From: Drosophila persimilis | Lineage: Eukaryota > Arthropoda > Insecta > Diptera > Drosophilidae | Assembly: GCF_003286085.1 (NCBI RefSeq) | Contig: NW_020825312.1 | Location: 1,674,001 to 1,738,000 of the forward strand | Reading direction: 5' to 3' | Length of the DNA: 64,000 bases | Part shown: positions 1-10,900 of the stretch, piece after piece | Layout of the letters: each line of letters opens with the position of its first letter | Position numbering within the stretch: the first letter of the stretch is position 1 | Notes under the pieces: model-generated | What the model was told of the DNA's origin: nothing | What the model saw: the letters and a program-made list of their open reading frames with translations, nothing else | The model's database searches: none | Program-made: the position numbers and the translations under genes

Positions 1-500
1 GCCTCTGGTCCGATTTGGCTTTTGTTTTTCACACACAAACACACGCACACAGAGAGAGGCACACACACACACACACACAGGCACACACTTTTTTTGGGTG
101 CAGAAGATGTGGGGATGTGTGTGTAAGGGGGAAGAGTGGGCCAAGGCGCACTTTTCAGCAATCTTTTATTATGCTGCTTCTCCTTTACTTTTCCTGAATT
201 TTTGCTTTATTTTTGTGTATTTTGTTATATTTTTGTTGCACTCTCGCGCACAGAACAAAAATTATTATTGCTCACGACTGCTGCTGCTGCTGCTGTTTCT
301 CTTCTTCTTCGCTCATCTTCGTATCTTTTTCGCTGCCTTTTTCGTTCTGCTTTTGAGGCCTCTTACTGGCCTTTGCGATTGTGGGTTATATTATGCCTAA
401 CACTTAGCCCGCTATTGCGCGTTGTATTTTTTACTATTTATTGCACTTTTGTTTTGTTTTTTCCTTACTTTTTCGTATCTTTTCTTCTGCTGCCTTTAAC
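1..500 (-). other. Putative transcribed leader (5' UTR) of a - strand gene leaving the window
   Basis: Read on the - strand, this stretch is rich in A, CAG and CA runs, with interspersed CG, and has no long sensible reading frame. This is the usual look of a Drosophila 5' UTR. It lies directly downstream (on the - strand) of a housekeeping-type promoter signature at 515-590. It contains a CA microsatellite at about 36-85 and a CAG/CTG run at about 279-296. The coding part would lie left of position 1. This is an inference from composition and from the neighbouring promoter motifs; no coding sequence of the gene is visible. Confidence 0.35.
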
Positions 501-514
501 CAACACTGAATTCA

Positions 515-600
515 GACAGGGACGTATCGATAACATATATCGTCTGCGGCTCATAAATATCCCAAAATATACCGTCTCATACGGTAAAAATACTGATGAA
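515..600 (-). promoter_or_regulatory. Housekeeping-type core promoter (DRE + motif-6-like)
   Basis: The palindrome TATCGATA (DRE, the DREF binding site) lies at about 525-532. About 30 nt further right is AAAATATACCG, which is the reverse complement of the Drosophila core-promoter motif 6 (KTYRGTATWTTT), followed by another TACGGTAAAAATAC copy facing the other way. Clustered DRE and motif 6 mark TATA-less broad promoters of ubiquitously expressed fly genes. The orientation of motif 6 and the leader-like sequence at 1-500 suggest transcription to the left. The motifs are seen; the activity is inferred. Confidence 0.45.
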
Positions 601-1860
601 AAACGAACTTGACCCACTTGACCCCCCTCTATTTAAACAGGCGAACAGCTTGTGTTAAACAGCGGAAAATGATTCTGTTTGTATATTCTTTTTGTATAAC
701 CATGCTTTCTCTTCATTTTTTAATAAAAAGAAAACGAAATCTGTCCTCTGAAGTGCGCTAAAGTTGTTCAAGTATCCGAATTTTCGTGAAGTGTATCTTA
801 ATAGCCATTGGGCGACAATGGGTTAATTGTGCTCCTTGCATGATTGGATATCATATTTCTCGATTTTTATATTCGGTTTAATATTTCTAACTATCTAGGA
901 CTTTCAGCCCTGAAAAAACTGTTTTATACGATTGATGAATCAATTTTCTACAAGATTGGCTAATTTTAAATACCACCTTTCATTGGATAGCTTATAAAAA
1001 ATGGTTTAAGAAAAAATGGTTGAAACATTATTATACATTAAATTTGTCTACACACTTGCAACACATGAACTACATATTTATGTATAAACGAACACTTGTT
1101 GCTCTACAACCGGTGCTATGGGCATCTGTATACCCTATTTCCAATAAATAATATCAAAATTCTGTTTTCAAGCTGCTTTTAAACGTTATCACGTTATGTG
1201 GTTATTACAGATTGATACTTTTGGACCTACTGATGCATATTAATTCTTTTCTGTATATATACATCCCGATATCTAGAGATACTGGAGATAAGCGCCAAAG
1301 AGCGATTGTTAGGGAATGGGAATGAGTGACAAGGATAGGAATGCAATCCAATGGAATAAATGGTGCAGGGAAGCACGATATGAGACCGCGGAAACGAAAA
1401 AAATAACCTGCTTATGGAAGTTAATATACCCTATGATCTTTCATTGATTCAAATTTAATCGATTGGTAGAACATGCCATTATATACCGATATATCATAAA
1501 TACACCTCCTTTTTTGTCATAAAAATATACCGAAAAGTATATAATATACAGTAATTGGTCACCTTTTTAGGTATGATGTACATCTATATATGTATATTTG
1601 CTTCTATTTGTAGAAATTTAACCTGAGTGTTTTATTTAGTGGGATGCCTCCGCTGTGATCCCATCCGGATGTTTCCGGTCGTTGAGTTGTCCGTACCTAT
1701 AAGGCATGTACCATGGCCGCCAAGCGCGGCTGCTTCACGCGTGCTACGACAGGTGTCGCTGAGTGCAGGTTTTCGCCGTCAGGTGTCTCTATTTCCTGTG
1801 TAGTTGCCATGTAGCAGAATTATTGCAATGTCAAAACCGTTTTATTTGAAATTTATTTTC
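600..1860. other. AT-rich intergenic stretch, no gene seen
   Basis: This is AT-rich sequence with stops in all frames. A 'ctgtataccctatttcc' segment near 1125 and similar fragments resemble decayed ends of the dispersed repeat seen elsewhere in the window. From about 1640 the base composition rises to more balanced GC where the decayed gene copies begin. I see no exon here. Confidence 0.6.
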
Positions 1861-1864
1861 CAAG

Positions 1865-1945
1865 GAGGCCGCCGCCACATGGGCTACGACTAGACGCCCG
1901 ACATCAAAATGATACAGCTCTACAAGGGTACCCGGGTCGAGTAAA
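1865..1945 (-). mobile_element. Decayed fragment of dispersed DINE/Helitron-like repeat
   Basis: Read on the - strand, this begins with TACCCTTGTAGAG and continues into an ATCATTTTGATGT-type segment. That order matches the better-preserved copy at 14868-15050 (gggtataac...atcagatgtttgcaac) and the type of end common in short non-autonomous Helitron-like elements of Drosophila. Only about 80 nt are recognisable. The family assignment is from memory of the type and not from an alignment. Confidence 0.35.
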
Positions 1946-2014
1946 AGTATAGCCAATTTCAAACAATAAAATAGGCATCACCGTACTGACGGACTTTCCA
2001 GCAAAAGAGGAAAA

Positions 2015-2760
2015 TCAAGATTTGGTCTTCATGCAGCTAACGGAGGGACAAACTACGCCCAAAGAATTCACAGCCTCAACTCCAGGTGCTGTAAGGCAGA
2101 TCCAACCCGCAGGCATCCGAAGAAATCTGCGATAATCGCGAAAGGAGGTCCGAAGCCCGTATCCGTTGTTCATTAGAAAAGTGCTGCAATTCCAACGCGA
2201 CAAAGGCCAAATCGTTTATCCGCATCTGTATCCCTATCCGGTTCTGTGTGCGGTGTCGTAGCTGTCATCCTGGGGCAGGCATCATGCCAAACGGAAACCG
2301 CACGGCAGCTGCTGCTGCTGCTCCCTCAGTAGTGAATGGCTATAGCTTCGGATCCGTTGTGCCCGAATATACGGTCATGCGGATGCTGTCATTAACGAAA
2401 TTTGACTCGAATGCATTGACATTCCCATTCGAATCGGCTTCTATCTGTGGCAGTTGGTTACATACATACATTTTCAATGTTTATCGCTACTTCATAATAA
2501 AAACTCACCGAATCTGAATGCAGTGTTCTTCGATGCCACGGCAAAGTGAACTGTTGTAAAGTAGCGCAGACCCTCATTTGGAGCGAGAACTTTAACGAAT
2601 ATGACTTTGAAATCGCCTTTGCCGGGTAAATGCCTGAGAAGAAGGACCGTGTTAGTCCTATCACCATGTTGGAGGCCATCCAGTTGCGAATCGATTACGG
2701 GAGGAGATTCGCAATAGTTATGAGAGTAAGGAAAACGAAAAGATCCTTAATTCCTTAATT
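2015..2760 (-). pseudogene. Decayed gene copy A (inverted relative to copy B)
   Basis: The - strand carries coding-like stretches interrupted by stops and frameshifts. One open stretch on the - strand from about 2655 down to 2509 encodes residues like LLLRHLPGKGDFKVIFVKVL followed by APNEGLRYFTTVHFAVASKN. An apparent 64-nt intron (2445-2508, GTGAGT...CCACAG) follows. The next stretch includes QLPQIEADSNGNVNAFESNF, and further on ELQHFSNEQRIRASDLLSRL. Positions about 2640-2740, reverse-complemented, align with the + strand at 3440-3530 (shared ATCGATTC...GGATGGCCTC). The block G-G-x-K-x-I-x-V-x-V-x-P...HFA resembles the C-terminal end of a kinesin motor domain, but this is a weak hint and not an identification. 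Because the intron is kept, the copy arose at the DNA level and is not a processed pseudogene. Confidence 0.45.
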
Positions 2761-3229
2761 AATATAGTGCTATTCGGCACCATATACACATATTTCCCCA
2801 TATATAAGCTGGAAGCAAAAGAAGGTATGTTCTCATGTTAGTGCCGTGCACGTGGTAACATACCCAATGTTGCAGGGAAGTTGTCCTAAGCTGCCTATTG
2901 AAGTTGAAGTCTTACCTTATATTAATGAATCAATGTGAATTGAAATGAATCTTTGAAATCATAAAAATGGTCGGTCGCGTATCCGAGCCAGGATCAAGGG
3001 ACAATGCAGGAACTCGAAGTCATTGTCATGGTAGGGTGGGTACAGAAGAGAGGGACAATCAACATCTAGGTCCCCTCCAAATAGAACGAGTTCAGTAGGG
3101 CTTTTCATTTCTCGTGTCGGCGCCATCAGCATTTCAGTGTACTTTGTTTTGTATAATCAATTACAGTTTTCCATAAAGTCCACTATATAAATGTAGAGGA
3201 GTACGATAGTACAATTAGGTGAGGAAGAA

Positions 3230-3940
3230 CCCCGACCATCCGGCGAGCTAGACCTGAGCATACGACCAAACCTATTTGTGCGCCGTTCTTTAAGTTCAGT
3301 CACAGTCATCTGTTGATATCGAGGGCCTCTGGGTGGAGGTCTGGGTGGAGATACAATCTACAAACGGCACAGCACTTCCTGGAGCACTTACCTTTGGTGG
3401 CGGCCGCGTTCCTCTGTTCCGTGCAAATATTTCCGTTTCCATAGAGTTTTTCCTACTCTTATAATTATGGCCGATCTTCTCCCATTCATAATCGATTCAC
3501 CACCGGATGGCCTCTAGCATGTGATGGGAACAACAAGACCAATCTTCTGAGGCATTGGTCCGGCGAAAGCGATATCACAGGCATAATCGTTGAAGCTCCC
3601 GCTTCAACTGAGGGTCTGCTCTATGACATCGTTACAAAAGTCCTTCTTGACCTTGGAGAGTAATATTCGCAAGTCTTTTGGATAATCCAAAGATACTCAC
3701 AGTTCGATCCATGGAGGACTGCCTCTGATGCTTCCGGCTCTTCTCGAAGGTAAACGATTGCACGGCGTTTAAAAAACTAGGCTTAAACAACTATTTCAAC
3801 CAACTGGCGGCTAAGCAAGAGATGTGGCTGTCAGTTCAGGAGAGCTATGAAGAATCCTCCACAGAGGATCGTCTACTTACATAGAGTCGTTGGCTCCTGA
3901 GAACAGCACAAATGATTCTTTCGAATGCAGGTCGGGTATA
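3230..3940 (+). pseudogene. Decayed gene copy B (head-to-head with copy A)
   Basis: The + strand is homologous to the reverse complement of 2509-2740. An open stretch at about 3514-3660 encodes residues like NLLRHWSGESDITGIIVEAP then STEGLLYDIVTKVLLDLGE. It is followed by a putative short intron (3660-3702, GTAATA...CTCACAG) at the same relative position as the intron of copy A. Downstream, + strand coding-like sequence gives KKLGLNNYFNQLAAKQEMWL then SVQESYEESSTEDRLL before a stop at about 3883. Stops in the 5' half (for example the TAG right after GGATGGCCTC) show it is broken. The function is unknown; see copy A for a weak kinesin-like resemblance. Confidence 0.45.
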
Positions 3941-4149
3941 ACATAATAAATTTTGCTTTGATTGATGAAAACGGAAAGAAAATTTTCATCGATATTAACT
4001 GAGAATTTTCTGGTGAACTTTGTGTGAACTAACTTTTTTGAATAGAGACATAAGAATCCTGGCTTGCTTGTCTCTATAAAATACAGGGAGACAGGCCGAA
4101 ATTTTGTTCCTTCTGGGTGTTACACAAATCCACTATACTCTTCGAGATC

Positions 4150-7100
4150 CGGGTATAAAAATGATACATTAGCGGCCCCAGTTTTTTAGGAGGATCCTTT
4201 TACGTTCCGCTTCACAATCGAAATTAATTTCAAAAACGAAGATTCTTTTTTCCAATCTTTACGAGTAATCAAACCGAAGTAAATCTCCGAATATTGAATT
4301 ACGAAACTTTTGCCTCTCAATTGCTCGCAATTCTCGAAATCTAAGTGCTGTCTATATGATTCCTATAAGTCATCTGAATTAGTATAAAATCTCATCAAGG
4401 CAGATAAAATTTGATATTGCCATTAGCAGTGGAAATGAAACTTGGAAAATATCGTTGGGTTTTTGTGGCATTTAAATTGCATCTGCAAATACATTCAAAT
4501 AGCCCGGCTGTCGCCGTCTCTGTCCCTCTGCCTGAGGGCCGCCTGCCACTGTGTGGGTGCGTGTGGGAGCGTCTGTTTCCTTTTCCGCTAACATTTTGTG
4601 TCTGGTTTCCGGCATTTTGTGTGCGCCATTTAAAATTGTTTTCCCCGATACGAATCTCTGCTTTGCCCCTCCCTGCCCTTCCTCTATCTGTGAGTGGCGA
4701 AAATTTTTCGTTTTCCCAGACACTTGAGTCAGGAATTGGAAGCAAATTGGCGGCCTCGGGCCTCGGGGCCACCCCGCAAATTTAAGGGCCAGGCCGACAA
4801 GGAAATAGGGCAATGAGAACCAGAAGAACAAGAAGGAGGAGGAGAAGTACAAGAAGTGGAAATTGCAAGGTAAAATGTGTGCAAGAGATGGAAATCTCTC
4901 CGAACTGTTTCCCCACTCTCTTGCTCCTTTCTTTGGCCACTTTTGCATGTTTTCTTGCCCACTTCTGTGTTTCCCGCCCCTCACACCACACCACCCCACG
5001 CACTTTCGTGCTTCCTTCCTTCTTTCAGCATTTGTTCCATTTCCATTGCCATTTACTTTCATAAATATTTGTGCGTTTTGTGTACGTAATTCATTCATCA
5101 AACTGTCAAATGAATGTCATAACTAATAGAGCGGTCTGTGTTCACCCACCCATCCACCCATCCACGCCCCTCCCCCATGCAAGGACTCACCCAAAGGACT
5201 GTCGAAAAAACGCTCAATTATTGAAATGAATTGGAGCGGGGCTTGGGCTTGTTGGGTGGTTTTTTTGGGTGCCGGGGGGTGGCATCTAGTTTATTTGATT
5301 GTATGGCGAAATTACTCCTTTTGAGGCAGTTTCAATATATAATTCAATGAAATTAATTTTATTATTCAAATGCTTTGCAATGAAAAAGAAAAGATACAGA
5401 TTGGTTAGAAATTGTTTTCATTTCAATTTTCATTCCCCAATGAACCAATTAAGCCACCATTTCCCTGTTCCTGCCATTCAGTAAACTCATCAAATGCATA
5501 ATTTTGGCCGAAACCAAGTTTAAATTTTCAATGTAGCAACATGTCCTACCGCTAAACCAATTATCAAAAGTTATATTTTCGTTTCCATTTCAATCAGAAA
5601 TCCACCACCAGCCACTCCCCCGACCACGCCATTTAATTAGCCGAGTGCTTTCTGTCCATTTAACGCATATTAATTTTCAACTACTTTATCTCTCCGACTC
5701 CGACACCGACTCCCTCTTTCGTTCCCTTCCCTTTGCGCTGGCCTGCGGCACAGTCAATATATAGTACTCGTATTATCATCGTTTCGGCCCGCTTCGTTAT
5801 CATTTGATATTGTTCCAGCACGGACCCCCATCGCAATCACCAGCCCCCCACCCCCACCGCCACTTGACATTAAATGGTAATGTTCGGGCATTGATTTCTC
5901 AAAAATTTCAATCACAGTTCATTGTTTTTTCCTCCTTCTTTTTGTCAACTTCTTTCTCTTTGTGTCTTCTTCAGACTTAGTTCCTTTCCTCATGTATTGG
6001 CTATTTTGTGTGTGGCAGTGCGTTCAGTCGAGCGTTTGCATTTTTCGGGAGCAGTAACAATTAAAACTAACGACCGATTGGAGGTACATACCATACCAGT
6101 TCCGATCCTGTGTGTGTGTGGGTGTAATAAAAAGATAACCAGCTGTGAAATTTAATTTTATGAGCAAACAGCAAGAGTGAAAGAGCAACGAGAGGGGGTG
6201 AGTGGGTGAGCCGGGGAGGCGTGAGACTGTTAAGTACTTTCTAAACGAGGTACTCACATTTCTGGTGTATTTGTATTTGTATGCATATCACATACACACG
6301 CAGGCTGCAGGCGAGGCAAGCAAGGCAAGGCAGATGCTGCCTCGTTTAACCAGTACTTGACTCAGCGCACGGAGCAGAAAGCAGAATGCAATGCAAAAAT
6401 ATTAATGATACTCTCGCAGCAACAACAACCCAGAACAGTTATTAAGCAAAGAGAGTGGTGGGGGAGAGAAAGAGATAGAGCGTCCGTCAGGCTTAAATCA
6501 ACAGTAAAGGCTGCAAAAACGAAAGAGAAAGAGAAGGAGAAGGAGAAAGAGAAGGAGCAATGATGCAATGAGAAAAACAGCAAATTTTAATGACAGTAAA
6601 AGGTAGAAGAAAAAGCACAAGAATTATCTGCAATTAATTGCTTGGATAGGGGGGGGAGGGGAAATCGAATTTATTCGATGATAGTTTTAAAGAGTCCACA
6701 TCCAAAATTCCATCGATATGTACGCACGCGGTGTTAATTGATGCTCTTGCTCTGAGCCATCAGAAATTGCCTCACATTCTTGATGTCTTGAAGAGTTAAA
6801 CGCCTGCCGCACAGTTGGCATCCCTTAGCCGGGGGCGCCTCATAAATCTTCGCCATTCAAATTGCTCCATTGATGGCATGCCACAATGGCGGCGCTGCTG
6901 ATGTCCTGATGGCTGGGATTTGTCCATTGTGCGGCTGTCTAATGTTGGGTGTCGGCTGTCGGCCGAGCGGGAAAAATAGAATTCATCGGCGAAGAGTTGA
7001 ACCCACTGGAGCGTTAATAAGCTCCACAAAGACAGGAACAACGAGATACTTGCAACAACAGCGCAGCGTGAAGAGTGGCAGGCAATCTATGCTGCCTGTC

Positions 7101-7785
7101 AGAACACAGTGCGGGGGCAGATATGGAGGCAGGCTGGGCATAGGGCTTTACTCTACCACAGTGTGTCCTTAGCCAATTGGGGTCACTTAATGTCGTCATT
7201 TGAAATGTCGAAAAGAATTTAAACTCTTGAATTTGGAAAACATTTCAAACAGTTCTGAATGAGGGTATTAAACCTGTAGTAAGCGGCAATAAAAACAAGA
7301 TTAGCATCAATCAATTAACATTCAATCGGCTTTAAGACTTTATTCATTTGAATTTCAACGAAATGAAATCATTAATGTCTGGCTAATTTGTTTATATTTC
7401 TGTCGCTTAACCAGTTATGAACGAACTCTTAAGTGTTCCTGAAAAGGTAACTGATTCCGAGTAAATTAGCCCTTGAAAGAGTATCTAAAGATCTTTTGGA
7501 GCCCCTTAAAAGCGTTTTTGTTTCTGCCAGCCCATCTTTGGGCTGTCTATCAAATAAATTGACGGAATGAAAGCCAACCGAAGGCCAACAGCCGTGAATC
7601 TGCCTTCTTGTTTCTTCTACTATGCCAGACAATTGCATCGACCCCCGGCGCCGGATTACAATGACCGGGCCGGGCCCGGGGCCGAGGCTGGGGCCGGGGC
7701 CTAGAAGCTCCTTCATTGTATTAATAACTTAATAACTTAAAGCCGTCTCGGCTAAGAGTACATTTTTTAATACTCCTTCGTTCTA
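4150..7785. other. Intergenic region upstream of the secreted-protein gene
   Basis: No exon could be supported here. Visible items are simple-sequence runs: GAGAAG-type purine repeats at about 6518-6557, a CCATCCACC-rich tract at about 5146-5165 and a GT run at about 6111-6122. There is also a GC-rich stretch at 6790-7170 and another at 7620-7710 with a G/C-rich pyrimidine-purine tract. The unseen 5' UTR exon(s) and promoter of the gene starting at 7793 should lie in this region or further left. Confidence 0.5.
6517..6560. repeat. (GAGAAG)n purine microsatellite
   Basis: Imperfect tandem GAAAGA/GAGAAG hexamers. On the + strand they would read as Lys-Glu repeats. This is simple sequence, with possible GAGA-factor sites. 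Confidence 0.8.
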
Positions 7786-7979
7786 GGGTAGAATGGCAGA
7801 CAACAGGCATAGCTCGCGGCCGAGGCGGCAGCTGCATCTCTTAATAGCCATTTCATTGCTGGCTTCCTTGCCACGGGGAGGCGCAACAGGAGACATGCCG
7901 CGGTGGCTGTTGCCCCAGGAGCAGCCAGTTCTGGGACTAATGCCAGGCCAGGAAGTTTTGGCTGCTGTGCCCGCATCAG
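7786..7979 (+). CDS. Secreted-protein gene, first coding exon (signal peptide)
   Basis: The exon starts after a good acceptor (ctccttcgttctag, ending near 7785-7786), so an upstream untranslated exon is likely. The coding part begins at ATG 7793 and encodes residues 1-62 plus one base of codon 63. It ends at CAG|GTAAGC. The signal peptide is fully contained in this exon, a common fly arrangement in which the export signal is separated from the mature protein by a large (3160 nt) intron. Confidence 0.7.
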
Positions 7980-10900
7980 GTAAGCATCCTCTACAGCCTC
8001 TCAGACTCCATTCCACTCCACTCCTGATGCTCCAATTATCACGCATACGCACTGTGGTCTCCAGTGGCAGGTCAGGTGGCGCGGCGAGGCGAGGATGTCA
8101 GTGCGGTTGGAATGTCAACGCATTCTTAATTGGTATTTCGGTCCCCAGCTACATTTAGTTGTGCCAGTTCTCAATCTGAGCGCTCTTTTTTCTGTTCCAT
8201 TCTATTCCGCTGAGAGCCCCAAAATAACTCAAGTGTCACTCGCGCTTGCTCATGCTCGCGGACGAGAACGAGAGAAGTGAAAAGCGCGGAAGGAGAACAG
8301 CTCGACACTAAGCTGATTGCGGGGAAGAGGTTCAGGGTTCACTGTGGAAGCAGGCAGGCAGTGAAGTGCAGCAGCAGCAACAGCAGCAACAGCAGCGTAG
8401 GCACTCAACCGAGCGAGCATGAATGCTGGCAAACAGTAGACGCTGCTTGGGAGCAATACCCCACAAGATCCGAGGATGTGAGGGGAAAAATATGAACACC
8501 TTTTGTGTCTATTCAGGAATCTCGCCGGTGGTTGCACTCCTGTTTCGGATCTACTATATTTTACTACATTGTTTCTTATGGCCGGTGAAGACTGTAGTTT
8601 TATTGCTGGTCGCGCGTTTTGTGTGACACTATTATCCGACTTCTTCTTCTAGTTTCTTATTTCTGCTTGTTTTTCCGTTGTTGCTGCTGTTTCTGTTGCT
8701 TCCGCTTGCTGCCGCTGACAAGGGCCGCTGCCTGTTCCAGTTCCCATACTCCCCCTCCTCCATCTCCGGCACATCTTGGGCCGCCGTGCAACCATTTCCG
8801 TTTCAGCAAGGCGCTGCAAGGGGCACCATTTTGATGTCACTCGTGTCATTTGTCACGCTTTGTCGCTGCTGCTGCTTGTTGTTGTTGTTGCTGTTGCTGT
8901 TGTCGTTGTTTGTTTGCTTGCCGATGCGTGCCCTATGTTGCACCATTGCTGTTGTTGCTGCAGCTGCTGCTGCTGCTGCTGCCACGTTTTGCGTTGTCAA
9001 CACACACCAACACACACTTGGCGAATGTTGTTGCTTTCTTTCGCGGCAAGTTTATTCTTGGCATCATTAAGCCTTGACGACAACAACACTTAACACATAT
9101 TGTTGCCACATTGTCTGTCTCCTTTCTCCTTTCTCCTGTCTCCTGCCTCCTCCTCACCCCATGACACCAGTCGCCACTACGACCTCTTCCCCTAGAGGAC
9201 AATCGAGGATAAGTAGTGCCAAATGCCGGGGAAAGCCATTAAAATGCAAATTTCTAGTGGTCACGTGATGAGGCTGGGCAAACACAATCCCCTCTCTTCC
9301 CCTGCCCACAGCTGCAATTCAACTTGGCCCACATAAAGAGACAGAGCGACATCAGATAGAAAAAAAAGCAACCGAGAAAAAACGAACAAAAAATATAAAT
9401 ATAGACTATCTTTGGGGTCGGTATCTTTGTATACCCTTGCTGATCGATTGCTTCTATGGTAATGATAGATTTCTATCACTATTTTGCTCTCTTCTATTAT
9501 CAGCCTCTCTCACAATCTTAGGCAAGAGACAGGCTTACGCCGGGGGTACACTCTGCTCCCACTTCTTCTTTGTGTTACCAAGATCTGAACGAGATTGTAG
9601 TACCCCCTGCTAGGGTACAATACTCGTAAACAACCAGCGACGACGACAAGCGACTGACACTAACTCAACAACAGCAGCAGCAGCAGGGCACTGCATCATC
9701 GGCGACTTTCGTTTTTATAACAAAGTTCCTCTCACTTTGTTTGGGTCTTTTCCGCTTTCGTTTTCTCATTTTCCGCTTTCCATTTGGCCGTCTGACATTT
9801 TGGGTCAGCTGTGGCATTAATTTTGCGCTCAGTTTTTTTCTTTCTTGTTTCTCTGTGTGTGTGTGTTTTTTGTTGTTGTTTTTTGTTATTCCGGAAACTT
9901 TCAACTTTAAAATGTGTGATTTATTGCCGAGAGATGCAGCGGAAACTTTTTGCGGTGCGTTAAACATGGCGTATGATTAACGTCAACGCGGCGTATGCGT
10001 TACGCGCTCCTCTGACGTCCAAAGCGGTGGACGCTGATGGCTGATGGGAGGGGCTGCTCTGCAGACCAGCAGCTCTCAGCGACAGCTCAAAGCCGGAAAA
10101 ACGAAAAGGAAGAGGAAAACTTCGCTGCAAAGCAAAATCTGAACTGCAGTTGGAAATGAGTTTCAAGTGACAGGAGCCATAAATCGCACATAAGTTAATT
10201 AAATAAGTTCGCTGGCAAAAAGCCTAGTGAAGATGAAAGAAGAAAATGATTTTGAAATCAATTTGATGTACTGGAAAAGCTGAAAATAAGTTATAGATTG
10301 AGTTGATTGATTGACGGTGTGAAAGCAATGATTATAATTTTGAGTAATTTTCTCCGGAGAGCAGTCCTTCCTATTGCAAAAGCAATCCCTTGGGTAATCC
10401 CTTTCGGAAAATTACACTATTTCAGTCCCCATTCAACTGCGGAAATTAGAAAGCCATTCGCTTTGCCTAATGGCATTTGGCTGACTGCAAAAAAACAACA
10501 AAAAACCCTTCTCAGACCCTTTGGGGTTTTGTCAATCAACAGTACTTGCCTTTTTTCCTGATTGCCAAGCAATTTGATTTCATCTGATGATTGGACCGAG
10601 AGAATGTTCTTCTAAATGTTCGATTGATTGCCAGCTGCTTGCCGCCAGTGTGATTCGAGTTCCTTTCGAGCCTTTTGTGTGTGTGTCTGTCCATCAAAAG
10701 ATGTCTAATGACTGCGATTCCAGGCGCTTATCAAAGATTCATGTGCGCATTTGCCAATCACCTGCAGAGCGGATCAAATTTCCTTTCGTTTTTGTTTTTT
10801 ACTTCGTTGCCCACCCACTTTCCTTTGGCTTACCCACCGATTCCCACCCGTTTCGACTCTCTGCTTGTTTTCTGTGGGAATTGCACTCTTAACTGACAGT

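Noticed and set aside
136..612. + strand open frame of 158 codons
   Set aside because: T-rich sequence and CTG repeat giving Leu/Phe runs; better explained as the antisense of a 5' leader.
4472..5101. Longest - strand open frame (209 codons)
   Set aside because: It crosses purine-rich and CT-rich simple sequence, has no domain or signal, and lacks codon-use features of the real genes here.
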